Made by a program: the position numbers and the translations under genes. A model generated the notes under the pieces. It was not told where the DNA came from, did no database searches, and saw only the letters and a program-made list of their open reading frames with translations. From positions 38,640,001 to 38,704,000 of the forward strand of contig NC_056760.1 of assembly GCF_018687715.1 (NCBI RefSeq): DNA of 64,000 nucleotides, in the 5' to 3' direction. Every line of letters starts with the position of its first letter. Position 1 is the first letter of the stretch. This DNA comes from Carya illinoinensis (Eukaryota > Streptophyta > Magnoliopsida > Fagales > Juglandaceae). Positions 43,270-57,440 of the stretch are shown here, in pieces.

Positions 43270-45085
43270 TTATTTGCTTGATCAGACATGCAAGTTTTTT
43301 TCTTTTTTTCTTTTCTTTTTTTATTAGTGAGCACAGTTTTTTTTTTTAATTTATCCTGATTAAGGATAATTTTTTTATGATTTATTATTTCTTTTTATAT
43401 TTCTTTCTTAAATATTGAAAATATTAAAGATGTAAACTGGCTACTATTACCTATACACATGATTGACGAACTTACATTACTTATACGTATGCAGTGACAA
43501 ACTGGCAGAGGGACACAAGAGTCAGACTTTTGTACTGACACAACTGGCGGGAAATCACATGACAAATAAAATAACTAACACACCGACGGAACTTATAAAA
43601 CAAATAAAATAAACTACTGACACAACCCTCCACTCACATAGAATTGAAAAACACAAATAAAATAAACTAATTCCTACATTGACACAACCCACCACTCACA
43701 CATAATCAAAAAACACAAATGAACACACATAAACCACTTACACAACCTATTGACTTTTGAATAGATTGTACACAGAATAAAATAAAAGGGTAAAGAATAA
43801 ACACACAGGACACAGAATGACAATGAAAACACTATTCATTACTGTAGCAGCTGGATAACCACTTATTATAATATAATAGATATAGAAAAATTATATACTT
43901 AAAAAACTCAATAATACTTATAAATTCACGAGTAAAATACCGAAATGAACAATAAAATCATAAACCAATAATAGCAACAATGTTATCTAGAATTTTACTT
44001 TCCCATTACTATGACCTCAAAGTCCACACATGCATCCAATACAAAGCAAATACAAGAATTTATTTTAAGTGTGAGAGTCAGGATTTATTGCCAACTTTAA
44101 TTCACATCTATCTCTTATTTATAGAATAAATTTCATAAACTATGATATTTTTATTTATGGTCTTGGCCAGTAGCCTCCTTTAACAAAAGAAGATAGCCCA
44201 ATTGTATGGTCATTGCCTTTAAAAGAAAACAAAATAAGGGTTTTGGAAGTGTTTCGTGAGCTTTCTTGTAGTTCCACTTTCCCACACTGAACCCCACTAG
44301 AAAACAAAATTGAGGGCAATTGGTTTTGTATTTGTAATGGCATGTTTGGATCGGTGAAACCTTTGGAAATATTAACCTAATGTAATGACAAAAAACTAGA
44401 AAATAAAAAAGTGAAAGTTTCAGAGCGTGAGAAAAGAAAGAGGATTTCTCAAGAGAGTTTTGTAGAGAGAGAGGGAGAGAAACTGCAAAATAAAAGGTTC
44501 ACCTTCTCACAAATTTCATATTCCACTTAGGGGAAGAGGAGAACAACAAAAAGACTCCTCCATGCATTATCGACAACCTAGCCATAAACAATGTATTCCA
44601 AACAAGACGGTAGCTTTAATTAAGCCAAGTTGATTTTTTTTTCCCGATAAAAACAGAGGAAACCCTCCTTCCTAGGAAACTTTCGCAAGGAAGGGAGAGA
44701 AGTATAAATGGAGGACTAATTACGAAAATGCCATGCACTTCAAGATATTTACAAAATTGCCATGCCTTAAGATTTTCGACTGGAATTCCCATTCTAGTCA
44801 GAATATCATAATCCAGCTAGAATATACTAAAATGATCGGAATTATTTTTGAAACAACTAATCCAACTCAGCCCTACCGATTATTGTTCTAACGCGGCAAA
44901 TTCCATTTGTTTCAGCCAGAATGGAATGAATTCTAAAACTTTGATCTAGAGATCTAATTCCTTAGCATCACAAGTTCTAAAGTTAAAATACTAACTGAAG
45001 GATCCTTTTTGGGCAAAACTTGACAGCAGACCTTCATTTATCTAGAGAAATATCTTTGCAGCAAGACATTTGTTAAAAAGAATGT
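43270..45085. other. AT-rich spacer
   Basis: No gene recognised. A palindromic 'ccctccttcctaggaaactttcgcaaggaaggg' region is at 44666-44700 (imperfect). Confidence 0.5.
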
Positions 45086-46450
45086 ACAATGTGGAGAATT
45101 AGCAATGGTGAACAGGTTTATGAAAGACAAATAGATTCCCCATCCCAGTTCGTTCAAAATTCAAAGTGTTGTTAAGATCCTCAACGATGACACAAAAATG
45201 CAAGCCCTAATTGACTAAGATACTCATCATTGGATATATTCTCTGGTTGATTTTTTCAAGAGAAGAAGCTGAAACTATAAAAAAATTCTCTCTCAATTTT
45301 TGCAATAGTCAAGACAAGTTAATATGGAGAGACACTACTAATGGATAGTTCTCAGTAAGGAGTGCTCATCAATTGCAAAAAGAACTGCAAGACAATAGTG
45401 TAGAGTCTTCTAGCAATAGCAAGTAGAGGAGAATTTGGCCAATAGTTTGGAAGCTGAACATACCAAATGCAAAAAAAAGTTTTCCTATGGAGAGCATGTT
45501 TAGAAGCTATTTCAACAAATTTGAATCTATTCAAAAAGAAGGTAGTGGAGAGCCCATATTGTCCCATTTGCTTTGGGGAGGAAAAGTCCGTGGAACATGC
45601 CTTGTGGGGGTGCATTGCAGCTCAAGATGTATAGAGTCTATGTTCTAAGAAAATACAAAAAAGCAATTTCCTCAAGAAGAGTTTTATACAACTTATAGAA
45701 ACCATGTGTGAAGTTTTTGAGAAAGAATAGATAGGGGATATAGTAGTAGCTGCTAGAAGAGTATGATTGAGAATGAATGGATTTGCTTTCAATGCAGATT
45801 TACCCCATCCAAATTCTAGGGTGATGCATTCTAAACAAGTTTTGCATCATATGTATAGGCTATTCAAGCACTAAGAACAAGCACATCAGGAGCTACTAGC
45901 AATCAACCTCTAAGTTGGGAACCTCGTCCACATAATGCCATTAAGTTTAATTGGGATGCAATTATTGACAAAGTACTATGCAAGATTAGAATTGGGATTA
46001 TTGTTTGAAATTGGGAGAGTCATAGCCAATATGAGACTGAACAAAAGTCTATTTCCTGATCCACTACTTATAGAAACTTTTGGTCCTCTCCAACCAACCA
46101 TTTTGGAGCTGAGTTAGGTATAACAAACATCATACTTGAGAGAGATTCTGTTCAAGTACAGTCTGTAGAGTTTTGGACCAGACCTGGGATACTTTTTAGT
46201 GATATTTTTTTTTCAAAATGCTTTTTAGTGATATCAAATGTAAATTTCAAAGCTTTACTAATTGGTCAGTCCAGTAGAGAGGTTAATGATATAGCCCATG
46301 CCTTGGCAAAAATTCCTTGCTATACACACACACACACACATACTAATAAACGGGCTATGTCTGTGGAAATCATTATTATAATAGCATTTTTTGTAGAGAA
46401 ATATTTGAGGTTTAAAATTGTTTAGATGCAAAGTTTGATAATGAAAAATT
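45086..46450 (+). pseudogene. L1-type LINE 3' part: zinc-binding RT domain and RNase H
   Basis: Across frames: 'KDKWIPHPSSFKIQSV'-like (a stop at W), 'DKLIWRDTTNG', 'FSVRSAHQLQKEL', 'AKKSFLWRACLEAISTNLNL', 'YCPICFGEEKSVEHALWGC' (zf-RVT module), then an RNase H-like domain with 'FNWDAIIDK', 'DPLLIE', 'VSREVNDIAHALAK'. Many frameshifts. Ends about 46440. It may be the rest of the LINE whose start is at 39801-40447, with the middle deleted. Confidence 0.8.
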
Positions 46451-48560
46451 TTAGTCATTATTATAATAGTCATTTGCAGTTTTTCCTGGCCCAGAAAATC
46501 TATGAGTGAGAAATTAGTAGTGATGTTGTCTGCCAACCATCAAAGAGTTTGAAAAGTAACAAAAAATTTGGATTAAAATCTGAAACACGGAAAGCATAGT
46601 TAAAAAAAGGGAAAAAAATTTTGAACCTAAAAACACTTTATTTTAACTAATTTAATAATCTAACTTCACCCTATGTACGTTCTAGCCTGGCCCTAATTAA
46701 ATAAATTAAATATATAGGTTTAGACAAAGTTCACCTAGAGGTTGTATATGCACTGACACTTTATCTTTTATCTTCTAGATATCTCTCCTATTTTCTCAAA
46801 ACACTCGGTTTAGACAACACTCTGTGCTTTGTCTTCCCGTTTCTCCTTCTCCATTGCATCGTCCTTCTTTGTCTCTCCAATTCTCACGCATTTCTCACAA
46901 ACTTTTCTCTCTCCTAAGTCTGCATATTGAAGGTCTCTCACTCTCTCTCTGTTTTTCTCTCCATTACCGAAGCAGCCTACGTCTCTTTTATTATTTATTT
47001 CTCTATTTAATATTTTTATGTGGTTAATTATTTTTTATAGGATGTAGATCTCGGTGTTTCGCATGTGTTGTTCCATTTGGTAAAAATGTTGAGTATTTCC
47101 CTGTCTATTTTGGGATTTTTTTTTTTTTTGTTTCATTTTAGGAAGAAAATGTATGGGACTAATTTCTTTTTCTCGGTTTTTTTTTTTTTTTTGCCTCTTC
47201 ATTTGGGTTGTGGAGTGCAAATGTATGTTCATCATTTATGCTATATGTTGCCGTGAGTAGATTTGTGGAAAAAAAATGTTGGATTTTGGTTTTTTCGTCA
47301 TGCATATAGGCATCTTCTATTTTATTTGATCATATTGTAGAAATTGAAGCACCGAGAAATCTCCATCCTTCAGAAAATTTCACATAAATCGTTTAAGGGA
47401 AATCATTTGTTCTGTGTTTTTGGAGTTTTTTTCCTGTCATGTGCATCTGTATGGTTTTGTTTGATTATGATGTGGTTGTTTATGCATGAAGACGGTGTAG
47501 AGTTGTTGTTGATGGCTTTTGGGATCCTTAGATGCGTTGGCGATGGCTTCTCTACGTCTCTGGTGTTGCATAGCAATAGCCAATTGATGAATAATATCAA
47601 TAGTGCGTCAATTTTGTTACTACGGATTTTTCAGAGATAGATGAAGAAGGAATGCATCTGTCTCTTGTCTCTCATACTTGCACATACTTACACGTGCATG
47701 TGCATACAAAAAAAAATAATTGGGTTTGGTTTTGTTATGAGACAGAATGTTGTGGTCATTCTCTAGTTCTGATCTTTAAAATATTTTTCTTTGCAAAGTC
47801 CTTATTTTTTATTTTTCTTCGTTGGGTAGTTAGGGTATATATAGTGAATTAGGCGGTGGATTGGTCTAAGTAGAAGAAGCTGAGAAGAGGAAGAAGTGAG
47901 TAGAAGACACTGGAAAAAGATAATAGTCACTAAGGCAGTGGATTTAAACAGAAGGAACTCAATAAACGGTAAACTGATCTTTCAGAATTTACATCATTTT
48001 AAAAAAATCTAGTAAGCAATAAATTTATCTTTAAAAAAATACTGTTGAATTTTGGATTGAGACTGCTAAGGTAGGGAACGAGGATTTGAAAATGCATGTA
48101 GGGCAAAATGAGAATAAAAAGTGATAACAAAAAATACTATTCATTTTAAGATTGATACTTTTATATATAAGAAGATATACTCCACCATATGCGAATTTCA
48201 ATGCTTACAACAACTCCTTTAATTTGTAAATTTTAAAATCTCTTAATTGAATATAGTCATTTATTTTTTAAAAGTTTTTAACATGAATCAAAAGTCGACA
48301 CATAACAGTTTTATTTAACATGCATCTCATTAAAAATAATGAATATAAATAAAATTGGTTTTTAAATCCAAAAATAAAAAAGAATCAAATTTTTTATTGA
48401 ATGGAAACATAAAACAAGTCATTTTTTTGTTTTTATTATCTTTTTTTTAAATATATTATTTTTATTACTTGTACAAAATTCTTGAATTTTTAGAATCTTT
48501 GATTAATTATTATTATTTTAATGAAAGAATAAACGTAAAAGAAAAATATTACACCAATTT
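46451..48560. other. Spacer with CT-rich and T-rich stretches, no supported gene
   Basis: 46790-46980 is pyrimidine-rich and looks like a leader sequence, and several short frames follow (e.g. 47344-47640), but none shows family motifs, consistent splicing or codon bias. AT-rich from 47950. Confidence 0.4.
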
Positions 48561-48569
48561 TAATATTTT

Positions 48570-48605
48570 ATTGGTTAATACGCATCGTTAAAAATTTATA
48601 AAATA
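48570..48605 (+). promoter_or_regulatory. Candidate promoter of the ORP gene
   Basis: A CCAAT-like 'attggttaat' near 48570 and a TATA-like 'tttataaaata' at 48595-48605, about 130 bp upstream of the ATG. A four-codon upstream ORF (atgaatcttgtctga) lies in the leader at about 48652. Confidence 0.4.
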
Positions 48606-48735
48606 CACTACAGGGGCAAGGATTAGATTGCGAGTTTATTAACGTTCTAAAATGAATCTTGTCTGATTCTGCAGTTCCCCTTTGTTTAACTGCTCCTAGT
48701 CTTTTGAGGGAGCAGCTGTGACTAGGGTTCCTGAA

Positions 48736-51700
48736 ATGGCTTCTACGGATCGGAAGCAAGGTAGTGGGTTTTTGGCGTCCATCGCTACCAGTCTGACGAA
48801 TTTCGGTTCCGCCATGACCAAATCAGTCAACGGGTACAACCATCGCTCTAATTTGATCTTTAGCTAGAATTTTCAGTTTTTTCTTTCAATTCTTGACTTG
48901 ATTTGCTATGATCAACTTAGTAGTGTGCCTTAAATTTTCTGTACCGGTCCTTTCATTCTCGTCGTCATTATTATAATTACACTGTTAACAATTTAAGAAT
49001 ATTGATAGAGCCTCTTAAACAAGCGCTAATCCTTAGTAGTTTGAATGCCTCTTTTATCATTTGTGTACCTAATCCTGGACGTGCAAGGAATCGAGACGGC
49101 GAGTGGTGACCCCTATCAGCTTGAGCCCCCTAGGTCTTACCGCAAAAAATGAAGCAGAAATAATTGTTACATAGACTTTATGAGTGCTTTAAGTAGCACT
49201 CGTATCATGGGAGAACGAATACCATATGTCTATTTATTTCGGAATCACACACTTTGTGGTTCGTTCCCTTATTTTATCCTTTCACTTCATGCCCCTTCTT
49301 TCTTACCTGTTCATGTACTGCGGTTTGGATTTTTATAAGTTCGTGCCGATAATGATGAAAGGATTTATTATTATGGTTTGCTACTGTGTGATTAGAAAAG
49401 CTCACCGTGTGCATCGAACACACAAGTTCCATGCGTTTTTTGACAAGATATATTTTCTTATGCTATACAGGTTACTGGGTCATGAAGGCCTGGAAGTTGT
49501 TAATCCAGAAGGAGGCACTGAAGATTCTGAAGAAGAAGCAAAAAGAGGCAGATGGAGACAGGAGGTACACTGCTTTCTGCATTATGCTGGTCCCATCTTA
49601 CATATATTCATGGGCATTGCCTATTTTCTTTCTATTCAATAAAGATTATTGCTAATCAAAAAAAATCTTACATATATTCAGTAGAAAATAGAGAAGCCAA
49701 TTCCCAAGTGCATTGGTTATAATATGGTGTTGAACTTATTAAAAAAAATATGGTGTTGACCATATGTGGTAACGTTTAACTTTGGAATATTAAGTAAAGC
49801 TGCACCTTGTTGCATTTGCGACCTTTTAAGCAACTAAAAAACATATAGAATTATGTTATTTGATAGTTATGTGATGTAATAATGAAATAGTTAATTTGAT
49901 AACGGAAATAATAGAAGTACTCTTTTTCATGTTAGTTATGTGTAGGCATGCATCTCATTTCTCAACATGTTTTTTTTAATAGGATCAGGATGGTTATTGG
50001 AAAATGATGCAAAAGTATATAGGCTCTGATGTCACATCATTGGTGACACTTCCAGTACTTATTTTTGAGCCAATGTCCATGCTGCAGAAAATGGCGGAGG
50101 TTTGTGTTAATTGTGTTTTAGCTGCATTGCCGGAAGCTTTTTCTTTATTTCATGCTGTTGATGAAAATTAAAAATTCTTGAATGTTCATTACAGCTTATG
50201 GAATACTCCTATCTGTTAGATCTGGCAGATGAATGTGAGGATCCCTACATGCGATTGGTGTATGCAGGTAAGCATTCGTTTGCATATTTCACTGTGGCAA
50301 TGTGTGCATGCGCATGTGTGATCTGGGACTTATATTTCACTGGTTGCAGCATCATGGTTTATTTCTGTCTATTGTGCAATCCAAAGAACCTGGAAGCCAT
50401 TTAATCCAATCCTTGGTGAGACTTATGAAATGGTTAATCACGGCGGCATTACATTTATAGCAGAACAGGTAAGTTTTCTGAGTATCTTGTTTTTTTTCAT
50501 GATGTTTTCTGGAAGTAGAAGTTTTTTAATCTCTGATTGATCTGTGGATATTATTGATGAGTGGATATTGATGGGTGACCGGTATTTTTACAATTCTCAT
50601 CTACTAAGAGCTGCAATGTCTATGCTACCTAGTTTTAACATGCTCCACAAATTAATTTTCCTTTCAGGTTAGTCATCACCCTCCAATAAGTGCTGGACAT
50701 GCTGAGAATGAACATTTCATTTATGACATAACTTCGAAGGTGAAAACCAAATTTTTAGGGAACTCACTTGACATCTATCCTCTTGGAAGGTAAGCATCTT
50801 TGCTTTGTTAGCAATATTGCCATAATTTTGTTTTGAAAATTATAATATCTTATGTCAGTTTGTCAAACTCGATAATATAAAATGCTTCATGTTACTACAA
50901 CAAATTTGAGGTTGTTTTCACTGCACTTACTGTGCTTTTAAGAAAGGTGGGCTATAAACATCACCCCTTGGGTACTTTGTGTTCAAGTGCGAGTTATTGT
51001 CCTAGTTTTCACTTCGCCAGGAACTGAAAACATGTTCCATTTGACTGTCATGTGGGAATGTGCGATTGTATTTTGTACAATTCTGTTGGGTAAATCTTTT
51101 TACAGTGGTTGCATTTTTTGTTCTTATTATCAAGCTGGCATTATCTTAAGCAATGACTTCTTCTCAACATACTAATTTGTGTAAAAAAAACTGTGTGACA
51201 AGTTTGCTTAACTTTTATTACATGTTTGGATGCAGGACACGAGTAACACTCAAAAGAGATGGTGTAGTCCTAGGTTTGGTACCTCCTCCAACAAAAGTCA
51301 ACAACTTAATCTTTGGGCGAACTTGGGTTGACTCACCAGGGGAGATGATCTTGACGAATTTTACCACTGGAGACAAAGTTGTGCTGTATTTTCAACCATG
51401 TGGCTGGTTTGGGTATAACTTATTTCCTTTCAAGTGGTTTTGATTTCTCCTGCTGGCATACATATAGTGCAGATATAGCATACTGAATGTCTAAGCTACA
51501 AACTGGCCTTATGTGAACAGTTTTACATGCAAGAGGCAGGAGTTGTTTTCTCCTTTTGTTGCCAGTAGTACGCTTGTCTCCCTCCTTCCGTAGCAGCATG
51601 TCTCTCAAGAAATGCCATATGCGCGTACTTGCATTATTTATTTCCTGTGTGCTAATAGTCTCTCCAAATCATGCCTGGATACACTTAATACACTCAGGAT

Positions 51701-54700
51701 GGGTTGACCGGTATAGAAGCTTGATTGTTGCTTTAAAAATTCTTTGACTGGCATTATATGTCTGTAGTTCATCACTCAATTTATGCTCTTTGTTTTTCTT
51801 TGATAACCTGACTGACATTTTCTGCAGAGCTGGTCGCTACGAAGTGGATGGATATGTATATAATGCGGCTGAGGAACCCAAGATTCTGATGACTGGAAAG
51901 TGGAATGAGTCAATGAGTTATCAACCCTGTGACCTGGAAGGGGAGCCTCTTCCTGGCACCGAACTGAAAGAGGTTAGCTCTTCCAATATTCATGGCTCTT
52001 ATCTAAAAAATATTCTTGGCTCTTTATTATCTGTTGACTGGTTACATGGATGCCTTGCTAATGTTTTAGTAGTATGCCCCTTTAACTATGTAGTTGTATT
52101 TTTCAATACGTGTGCAAAGTCTGTGGGCTGTAACACCTTTTTGGTGCTTCTTGCCTCGCTAGACCTTGAGCTTGTTTTCTTGTTATAGATAGCGATATGA
52201 AAACAGGGCTAGTCATTGAGGCAGATATTGATCGTTCTTTGGTGGTGTCAATGTGGGGAGTTTATGTCTTTTCAATGGTTTTGCCCCTAAGAACATTGGC
52301 TATACATCTTTATATTCTTTTGTTACCTATTAAAAAACAAAAAAGTAAAACACATCCTTTCTGTGCTGCCATGGCCATCAGTTTGGACCTTGGCCTCAAG
52401 GTGTCAATAATTATTGGCGGCTATGATGTTCTTATTGCCTGTATTTTTTAAAAGTCTATTGAAGTTGTCTAGATGCAAATAATTAGATAATCCGATTTGT
52501 GTGCTGCTAAATTTTGATGTTTTAAACCATGTGCACACACACGGGGAACACACACAATATAGTTTATTAAATCGAAACAAAACGGTATCTTTCAGGCATA
52601 GTTCTCTTACTTAGTCTAACATGCAATCCTGCTGTAGTTTTGAGAATTTGTCGATTGTGATACTTAGCCATATGTGCGAGCTGAGTGCTGTTGAACTTGT
52701 TATTGTGACCTGTTGATGAGCTTCGTTTTTATTGGGGCTTGATCTGCTTCAGAGTTCTTTTAGTCCTAAAAAAAGGTATAGATTACAAAGAAGCAAATGA
52801 CTTATTTTCCCAAAGGGAAGCAGAATATCTTGCACTTAAACACCTTCGTACTTCATTTTCCTTATGAACTGGATTGCGTTGTTTTGGATGTCTTCATATT
52901 TACAATCTTTTGGAGGGACTGTATATACTTTCTTTGCTTTCATGACCCAGAGTTTTGGAATCAAATACTGAGATGATCATACTGTAGAATCACCTCATGA
53001 TTTATTTTGCATAGAAGTCTGCATTCTGCCATTATGAATATAGGTCAAGAGACTTTCATTCTCATGACATATATATAGTTCGATGAGATGATGTTTAATA
53101 TGTAGTTCTCCCTTAATTCTTGGCTGTTGTTTTTCATAAGCTTTTCTGGTAGCACTAGAATGCAAATAATTTCGTGAAATCTTATTGGGATTATGCAACT
53201 GTTCCATTCTGCAGGCTTGGAGAGTTGCTGATGCTCCGGAAAACGACAAATTCCAGTATACGCATTTTGCACACAAGTTAAACAGCTTTGACACGGCTCC
53301 CAATAAGGTATTGGAATCAGATTCTCGTCTGCGTCCTGATAGATATGCACTCGAGAAAGGTGACCTATCACAAGCTGGTTTTGAAAAGAGCAGGTCAGAT
53401 CTTCTCTCTCTCGTACACAAATAGTTTATAGACAATGATAATTGTGGACCCTGTCTGCTCAGAAAAAAGGAAAAATTTTTGGAGTCTACCAGTGTTCACC
53501 AATGGCGGTGCTGTGCTCATGTGTAGAGTCCTCTGATTTTAGACCTGCACAACAAATGCACTCTGTTAGCCGTCTACACTATGTCTGGTGCCCTGTGTTA
53601 AGCAATTAAAACTGTCAACTGTTACCCATTTACCCCTTAGGGTGAGAAACATGCTTCTCTATTTTTTGAAATCTGCCTAGGAAAATACTGCTCTTCCCGC
53701 CGGGAGCTACAGTTGAGGCTTTTATTATTATTATTATTATTATTTACTTAATAATTAAGTACATGTTTTTTAATAATGTTGTGAATTTAAAAAAATATAT
53801 ATTTAGAAGTATTAAAAAATATATGTGAAAAAAAAACCAGAAGCAACTAGTGGGAGCCTCCAACGGTGGCTGGAGCCACCCATCTCCCTATTCTCCATTG
53901 AAACAATGGGATCTCAATAGAAGTATTTCATTGAAAACAATGGGAGCTCTCAGTGGTGGTTGTAGAGCCACCTATGAGTGTTAAATCGTGTTAACGGGTC
54001 GTGTTTGTGTCGTGTCAAAACATATATATTATACCCATATGGGTAAACTTGAAACCGACCAGTTAAGTTTATCATGTCAAAATATCAAATCCTAACATGA
54101 CACATTAACATAACGAGTTGTGTCGTGTCAAGCCATTTCAACCTGTTTATAGAAATGAATTGAATAGACCTGAAATTAACTAGTTTAATCTTATTAAATT
54201 TAGTATAATTTTATATAAATATTAAAATCACAATATCTATCAAAATTATAAAAATAATTGTAAGTCCAAAATTACAATTTAAATGATAAAAATATCCAAA
54301 TTAAAATTCTAAAAATGTTACTTTTAAGTATAAGGGTATAATTATAACTTTAACTTTTTTAACAGGTTATAACATGTCAAAATGGGTTGACCCAACCCGT
54401 TAAACAATCATGTCTTAACGGGTCAATCCGTTTTGACCCGAACCCGTTAAAACTAAATCCAAACTCGCAATTATTGTGTCGTGTTCGTATTAGGTTAACG
54501 GATCGTTTCACATATTACCACCCCTAGCCATCCATCTCCCTGTTCTCCACAGAAACAATAGGATCCCAATAGAAGTGTTTCATTGAAAATTATTGAAATA
54601 GAGTAAAGACTTCTATACTCATGGGGTGAAGTTTTTTATTGGTGAATGGATTATTTACTTATTCTTTCTAGCTGGGAGGAGAAAATAATTCTATTTTTTT

Positions 54701-54966
54701 TTTGGTTTGGCTGTTCTTTCTTCAGACTGGAGGAGAGGCAAAGGAGTGAAAAGAGAAACAGAGAGGCTAATGGCCATGAGTTCACTCCAAGATGGTTTGA
54801 CCTCACCAGTGAAATCAGTCCTACACCTTGGGGTGACTTGGAAGTATACAGTTTCAATGGTAAATACGCTGAACACCGGGCTGCTGTTGTTGATAGCGTC
54901 GATGAGACTGACGTTACATCAACAGAGTTCAACCCCTGGCAATACCAAAATTTGGCCAATCAATGA
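48736..54966 (+). CDS. Oxysterol-binding protein-related protein, ORP3-type, ten exons, intact
   Basis: Exons, all with GT...AG introns and matching phases: 48736-48833, 49471-49564, 49983-50099, 50195-50267, 50350-50468, 50668-50789, 51236-51412, 51828-51972, 53215-53393, 54726-54966. Total 1365 nt, 454 residues, close to Arabidopsis ORP3A. The protein is a short ORP without a PH domain, consisting of the sterol/lipid-binding ORD. Landmarks: '[15 protein letters not shown]' at the N-terminus, '[13 protein letters not shown]' (about 140-152), the OSBP signature EQVSHHPP (166-173), '[11 protein letters not shown]', 'KWNESM', and 'WFDL' (398-401) near the C-terminus, where ORP3A carries a WFD-type motif used for binding the ER protein PVA12. 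Predicted role: ER-associated sterol or phosphoinositide transfer; this function is inferred from the family. Start chosen because it gives the conserved N-terminus. No stop or frameshift found. Confidence 0.95.
53394..54725 (+). other. ORP intron 9 with flanking repeats
   Basis: Contains an (att)n run at about 53722-53742, the MITE above, and two copies of a 70-bp 'catctccct-ttctcc...atagaagt-tttcattgaaaa' segment (53876-53945 and 54530-54595). Confidence 0.6.
53973..54526. mobile_element. Probable hAT-type MITE in the last ORP intron
   Basis: One end 'gagtgttaaatcgtgttaacg', the other 'acatattaccacccctag', whose complement 'ctaggggtggtaatatgtg' is hAT-like. Subterminal 'cgtgttaacgggtc' and 'cgggtcaa' motifs occur on both sides. 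The flanking sequence 'agccacccatctccctattc' occurs before (53872) and after (54527), so the target duplication is obscured. Confidence 0.5.
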
Positions 54967-57120
54967 ATGATGTATTTTATTATATGTATTCCCCTTGTGT
55001 GTTTAGCGGCTGCTAAATATCGTGGCAGAAATTTCGAAAGTTTATATGCACTGTCGCTTTATCCAATAATTTTTGTTTTTTTATTTTTATTTTCGTTTTT
55101 TATTTTCCTTCAATTGTCACTATCCTGGCCTTTAGTTGCCATGGTCTGAAGTCTGAAGATAAGATATATTATCCTTGGAAAAGTTATTTTTCTTCACGAG
55201 TTATATCTATTTGCAATAAGTATTTTTATTTTTTTTTCTGCAATGTGTATTCTATGATACAAAAAATTATATTTTCAACTATTAAAAGTTTTGTGAAATT
55301 TAGACTTTAAACTAATGAAAAATTCGTAATATACATCTAATAAGATTTCAGTAAACAAAAGGATAAAAGGACAAAAGAAAATAACCTTGACACAAAATTT
55401 TAATAAAATGGCAATAAATCTATTTTTATGTAGAATACACTTGGTTATCATCGATTTCCTTTCCCTCTTTCCCTATTTTTCACCTCCTTCTCAAGGTCAC
55501 TCTCCCTGCTCTGCCGCACGACTATCTCTCTTTATTGTCCGCGAAAAACACCCCAACTACGTCTCAAGGTTGTGCAGAAGCTGCCGCCAGCCACTTCAAA
55601 CAGCGTTGGACGCCACCTCCTTCGTGAAAGGTCTCAAAAGGTCTTAATCTTTGCATAAACTTGGTTTTGTGGTTTTGTTCACACATGCGATCAACATTTG
55701 TATGGTAAATTGGTAATAAAAAGGTCTTCCCCCCGCTCTATCTGTCTGCGCATTAGCAGCAAGATCAGGAAGATATGGCCATTGGAGAGAAGCCATTGAA
55801 GAGAGAGGTACGTACTGAGAATGTGGAGAATGTGAGGTAGCTGAGAATTGGTGCCATGGTGGATGACTTGCTGGCTAGCTAGTAGCTGAAGAAAAATGGA
55901 GTTGCAGAGAGAGAGAGAGAGAGAAAAGGAGAGATTGGTATGTTGATGCATGCAATTCTCGGCGTGCAATGCTTCTACGGCCACCAATTCGATTCATTAC
56001 TAGTCTAGAAAGCTGGAGAAGTACTTTCTGTACATAAAATGTGGGTAACAGCAACAAAAAATGAAAGAATTTAACCCAAGTTAGAGTTATTTTACGCGCA
56101 CGAACGTGTGAAATAATGGCGAACCCACTTCCTCCAATGTATTAAATAAAAACAAAAAACAAAAAAACAAAAATGCTCATGTGAACCGTATTGCATATGA
56201 AAGGTTAATAAAAAAATCTGAAAATCCGATTTTGAATCTTACTTCATTCACTCCTGAGTTGGAGTTGGAGTCAAAAGTGTTGCTGGACTAACTCCGGCTC
56301 CAATTAGATCCGACCCTCAAACTTCAACTCTAATACCGTATATATGTTATAAAAATAGATGTATTTATTTATATATTAATCATATATGCTAGTACAGTTA
56401 TATACTTATATAACTAGAATTTATATAGTTAAATTCAATAATATATAAATATGAGCTAATTATTATAAAATAATATACTTATTAATATAAATAGAATAAA
56501 TTGACTAATAATAATTTAGTATATGTAGACATCATAGTCTTATAACTATCGGGTACTAATACTTATGTATAATAACACTAGCTAGTATAATAACTTGTAG
56601 TACTAAATCTAATATATAATTAAGCTAGAAATAAGTTAGACACTAGTATGTAACATGTAATACGATAGCGAAATAACATTTAATTAAACACTATAGTATA
56701 AATCTATAATATAAATAAGGTAGACACTAGTATAAATAGTATAATGAGTTAATAACGTGTAATACTATATAGTATAATAACATGTAATCATTGATAATCA
56801 ATACTATAGTATAAGTATAAATACTAACAATTCTATTTAAACAATAAAGTACAAGTCTATTTTATAATAATGTATAATAACACTAGTATAATAAATTCTA
56901 TTTGGATATTACTATAAGTACAAGTCTATTTAAATAGTAATTATTAATAATCAATACTAACAATTAAATTGAGTGGTAGAAAGAATTGTAAAAACCATAA
57001 ATAAATAAAAACTTAAGGCTAAAAAAAAGATTAAAATTAATTTAAGGTTTGGTTTAGGGTTTAGGAAAAAAACCAAAATAGAGTTTAAGAAAAAAAAGAG
57101 GATTTGGAAGCCCAAAATCA
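54967..57120. other. ORP 3' flank and AT-rich spacer
   Basis: 3'UTR likely within the first 200-300 bp. A (ga)n run at about 55904-55926. 56340-56960 is low-complexity sequence made of 'tataataacactagtata'-like variants. No gene. Confidence 0.5.
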
Positions 57121-57302
57121 AAACAAAGTCAAAACGACGTTGTTTAGTCAATGGAAACTTCCAACACACCCAAAGATCAAGTAAAACAGCACCGTTTAAT
57201 ATTGTTAGCATCCCCCCTCTTCCCTCTAAAGTCAAAACGACGTTGTTTGATCAATGAAAACTTTCAACACACCTAAAGGTCAAGTGAAAAGTGTCGTTTG
57301 AT
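57120..57302. repeat. Duplicated 75-bp segment
   Basis: 57125-57198 and 57229-57302 share 'gtcaaaacgacgttgttt' and 'aacacacc(c/t)aaaggtcaagt' with a few changes. Confidence 0.75.
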
Positions 57303-57440
57303 ATGAAAGTAAAAAATTGAATAAAAAAATATTTTTTAATATTGTTATTATTTTAAAATTTAAAAAAGTTGAATTATTTATTATATTTTATGTGAAAATT
57401 TGAAAAAGTTATAATGATGAGATGAGATAAGAATTTTGTG
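57303..57440. mobile_element. MITE fragment of the 'gatgagatgagat' family
   Basis: Contains 'ttaatattgttattatttta' and 'gttataatgatgagatgagataa', as in 17920-18080, 21340-21500 and 23595-23770. Ends not defined. Confidence 0.5.

Noticed and set aside
47344..47852. Short plus-strand ORFs after a CT-rich stretch, suggestive of a gene start.
   Set aside because: No consistent splice sites, codon bias or family match; kept only as spacer description.
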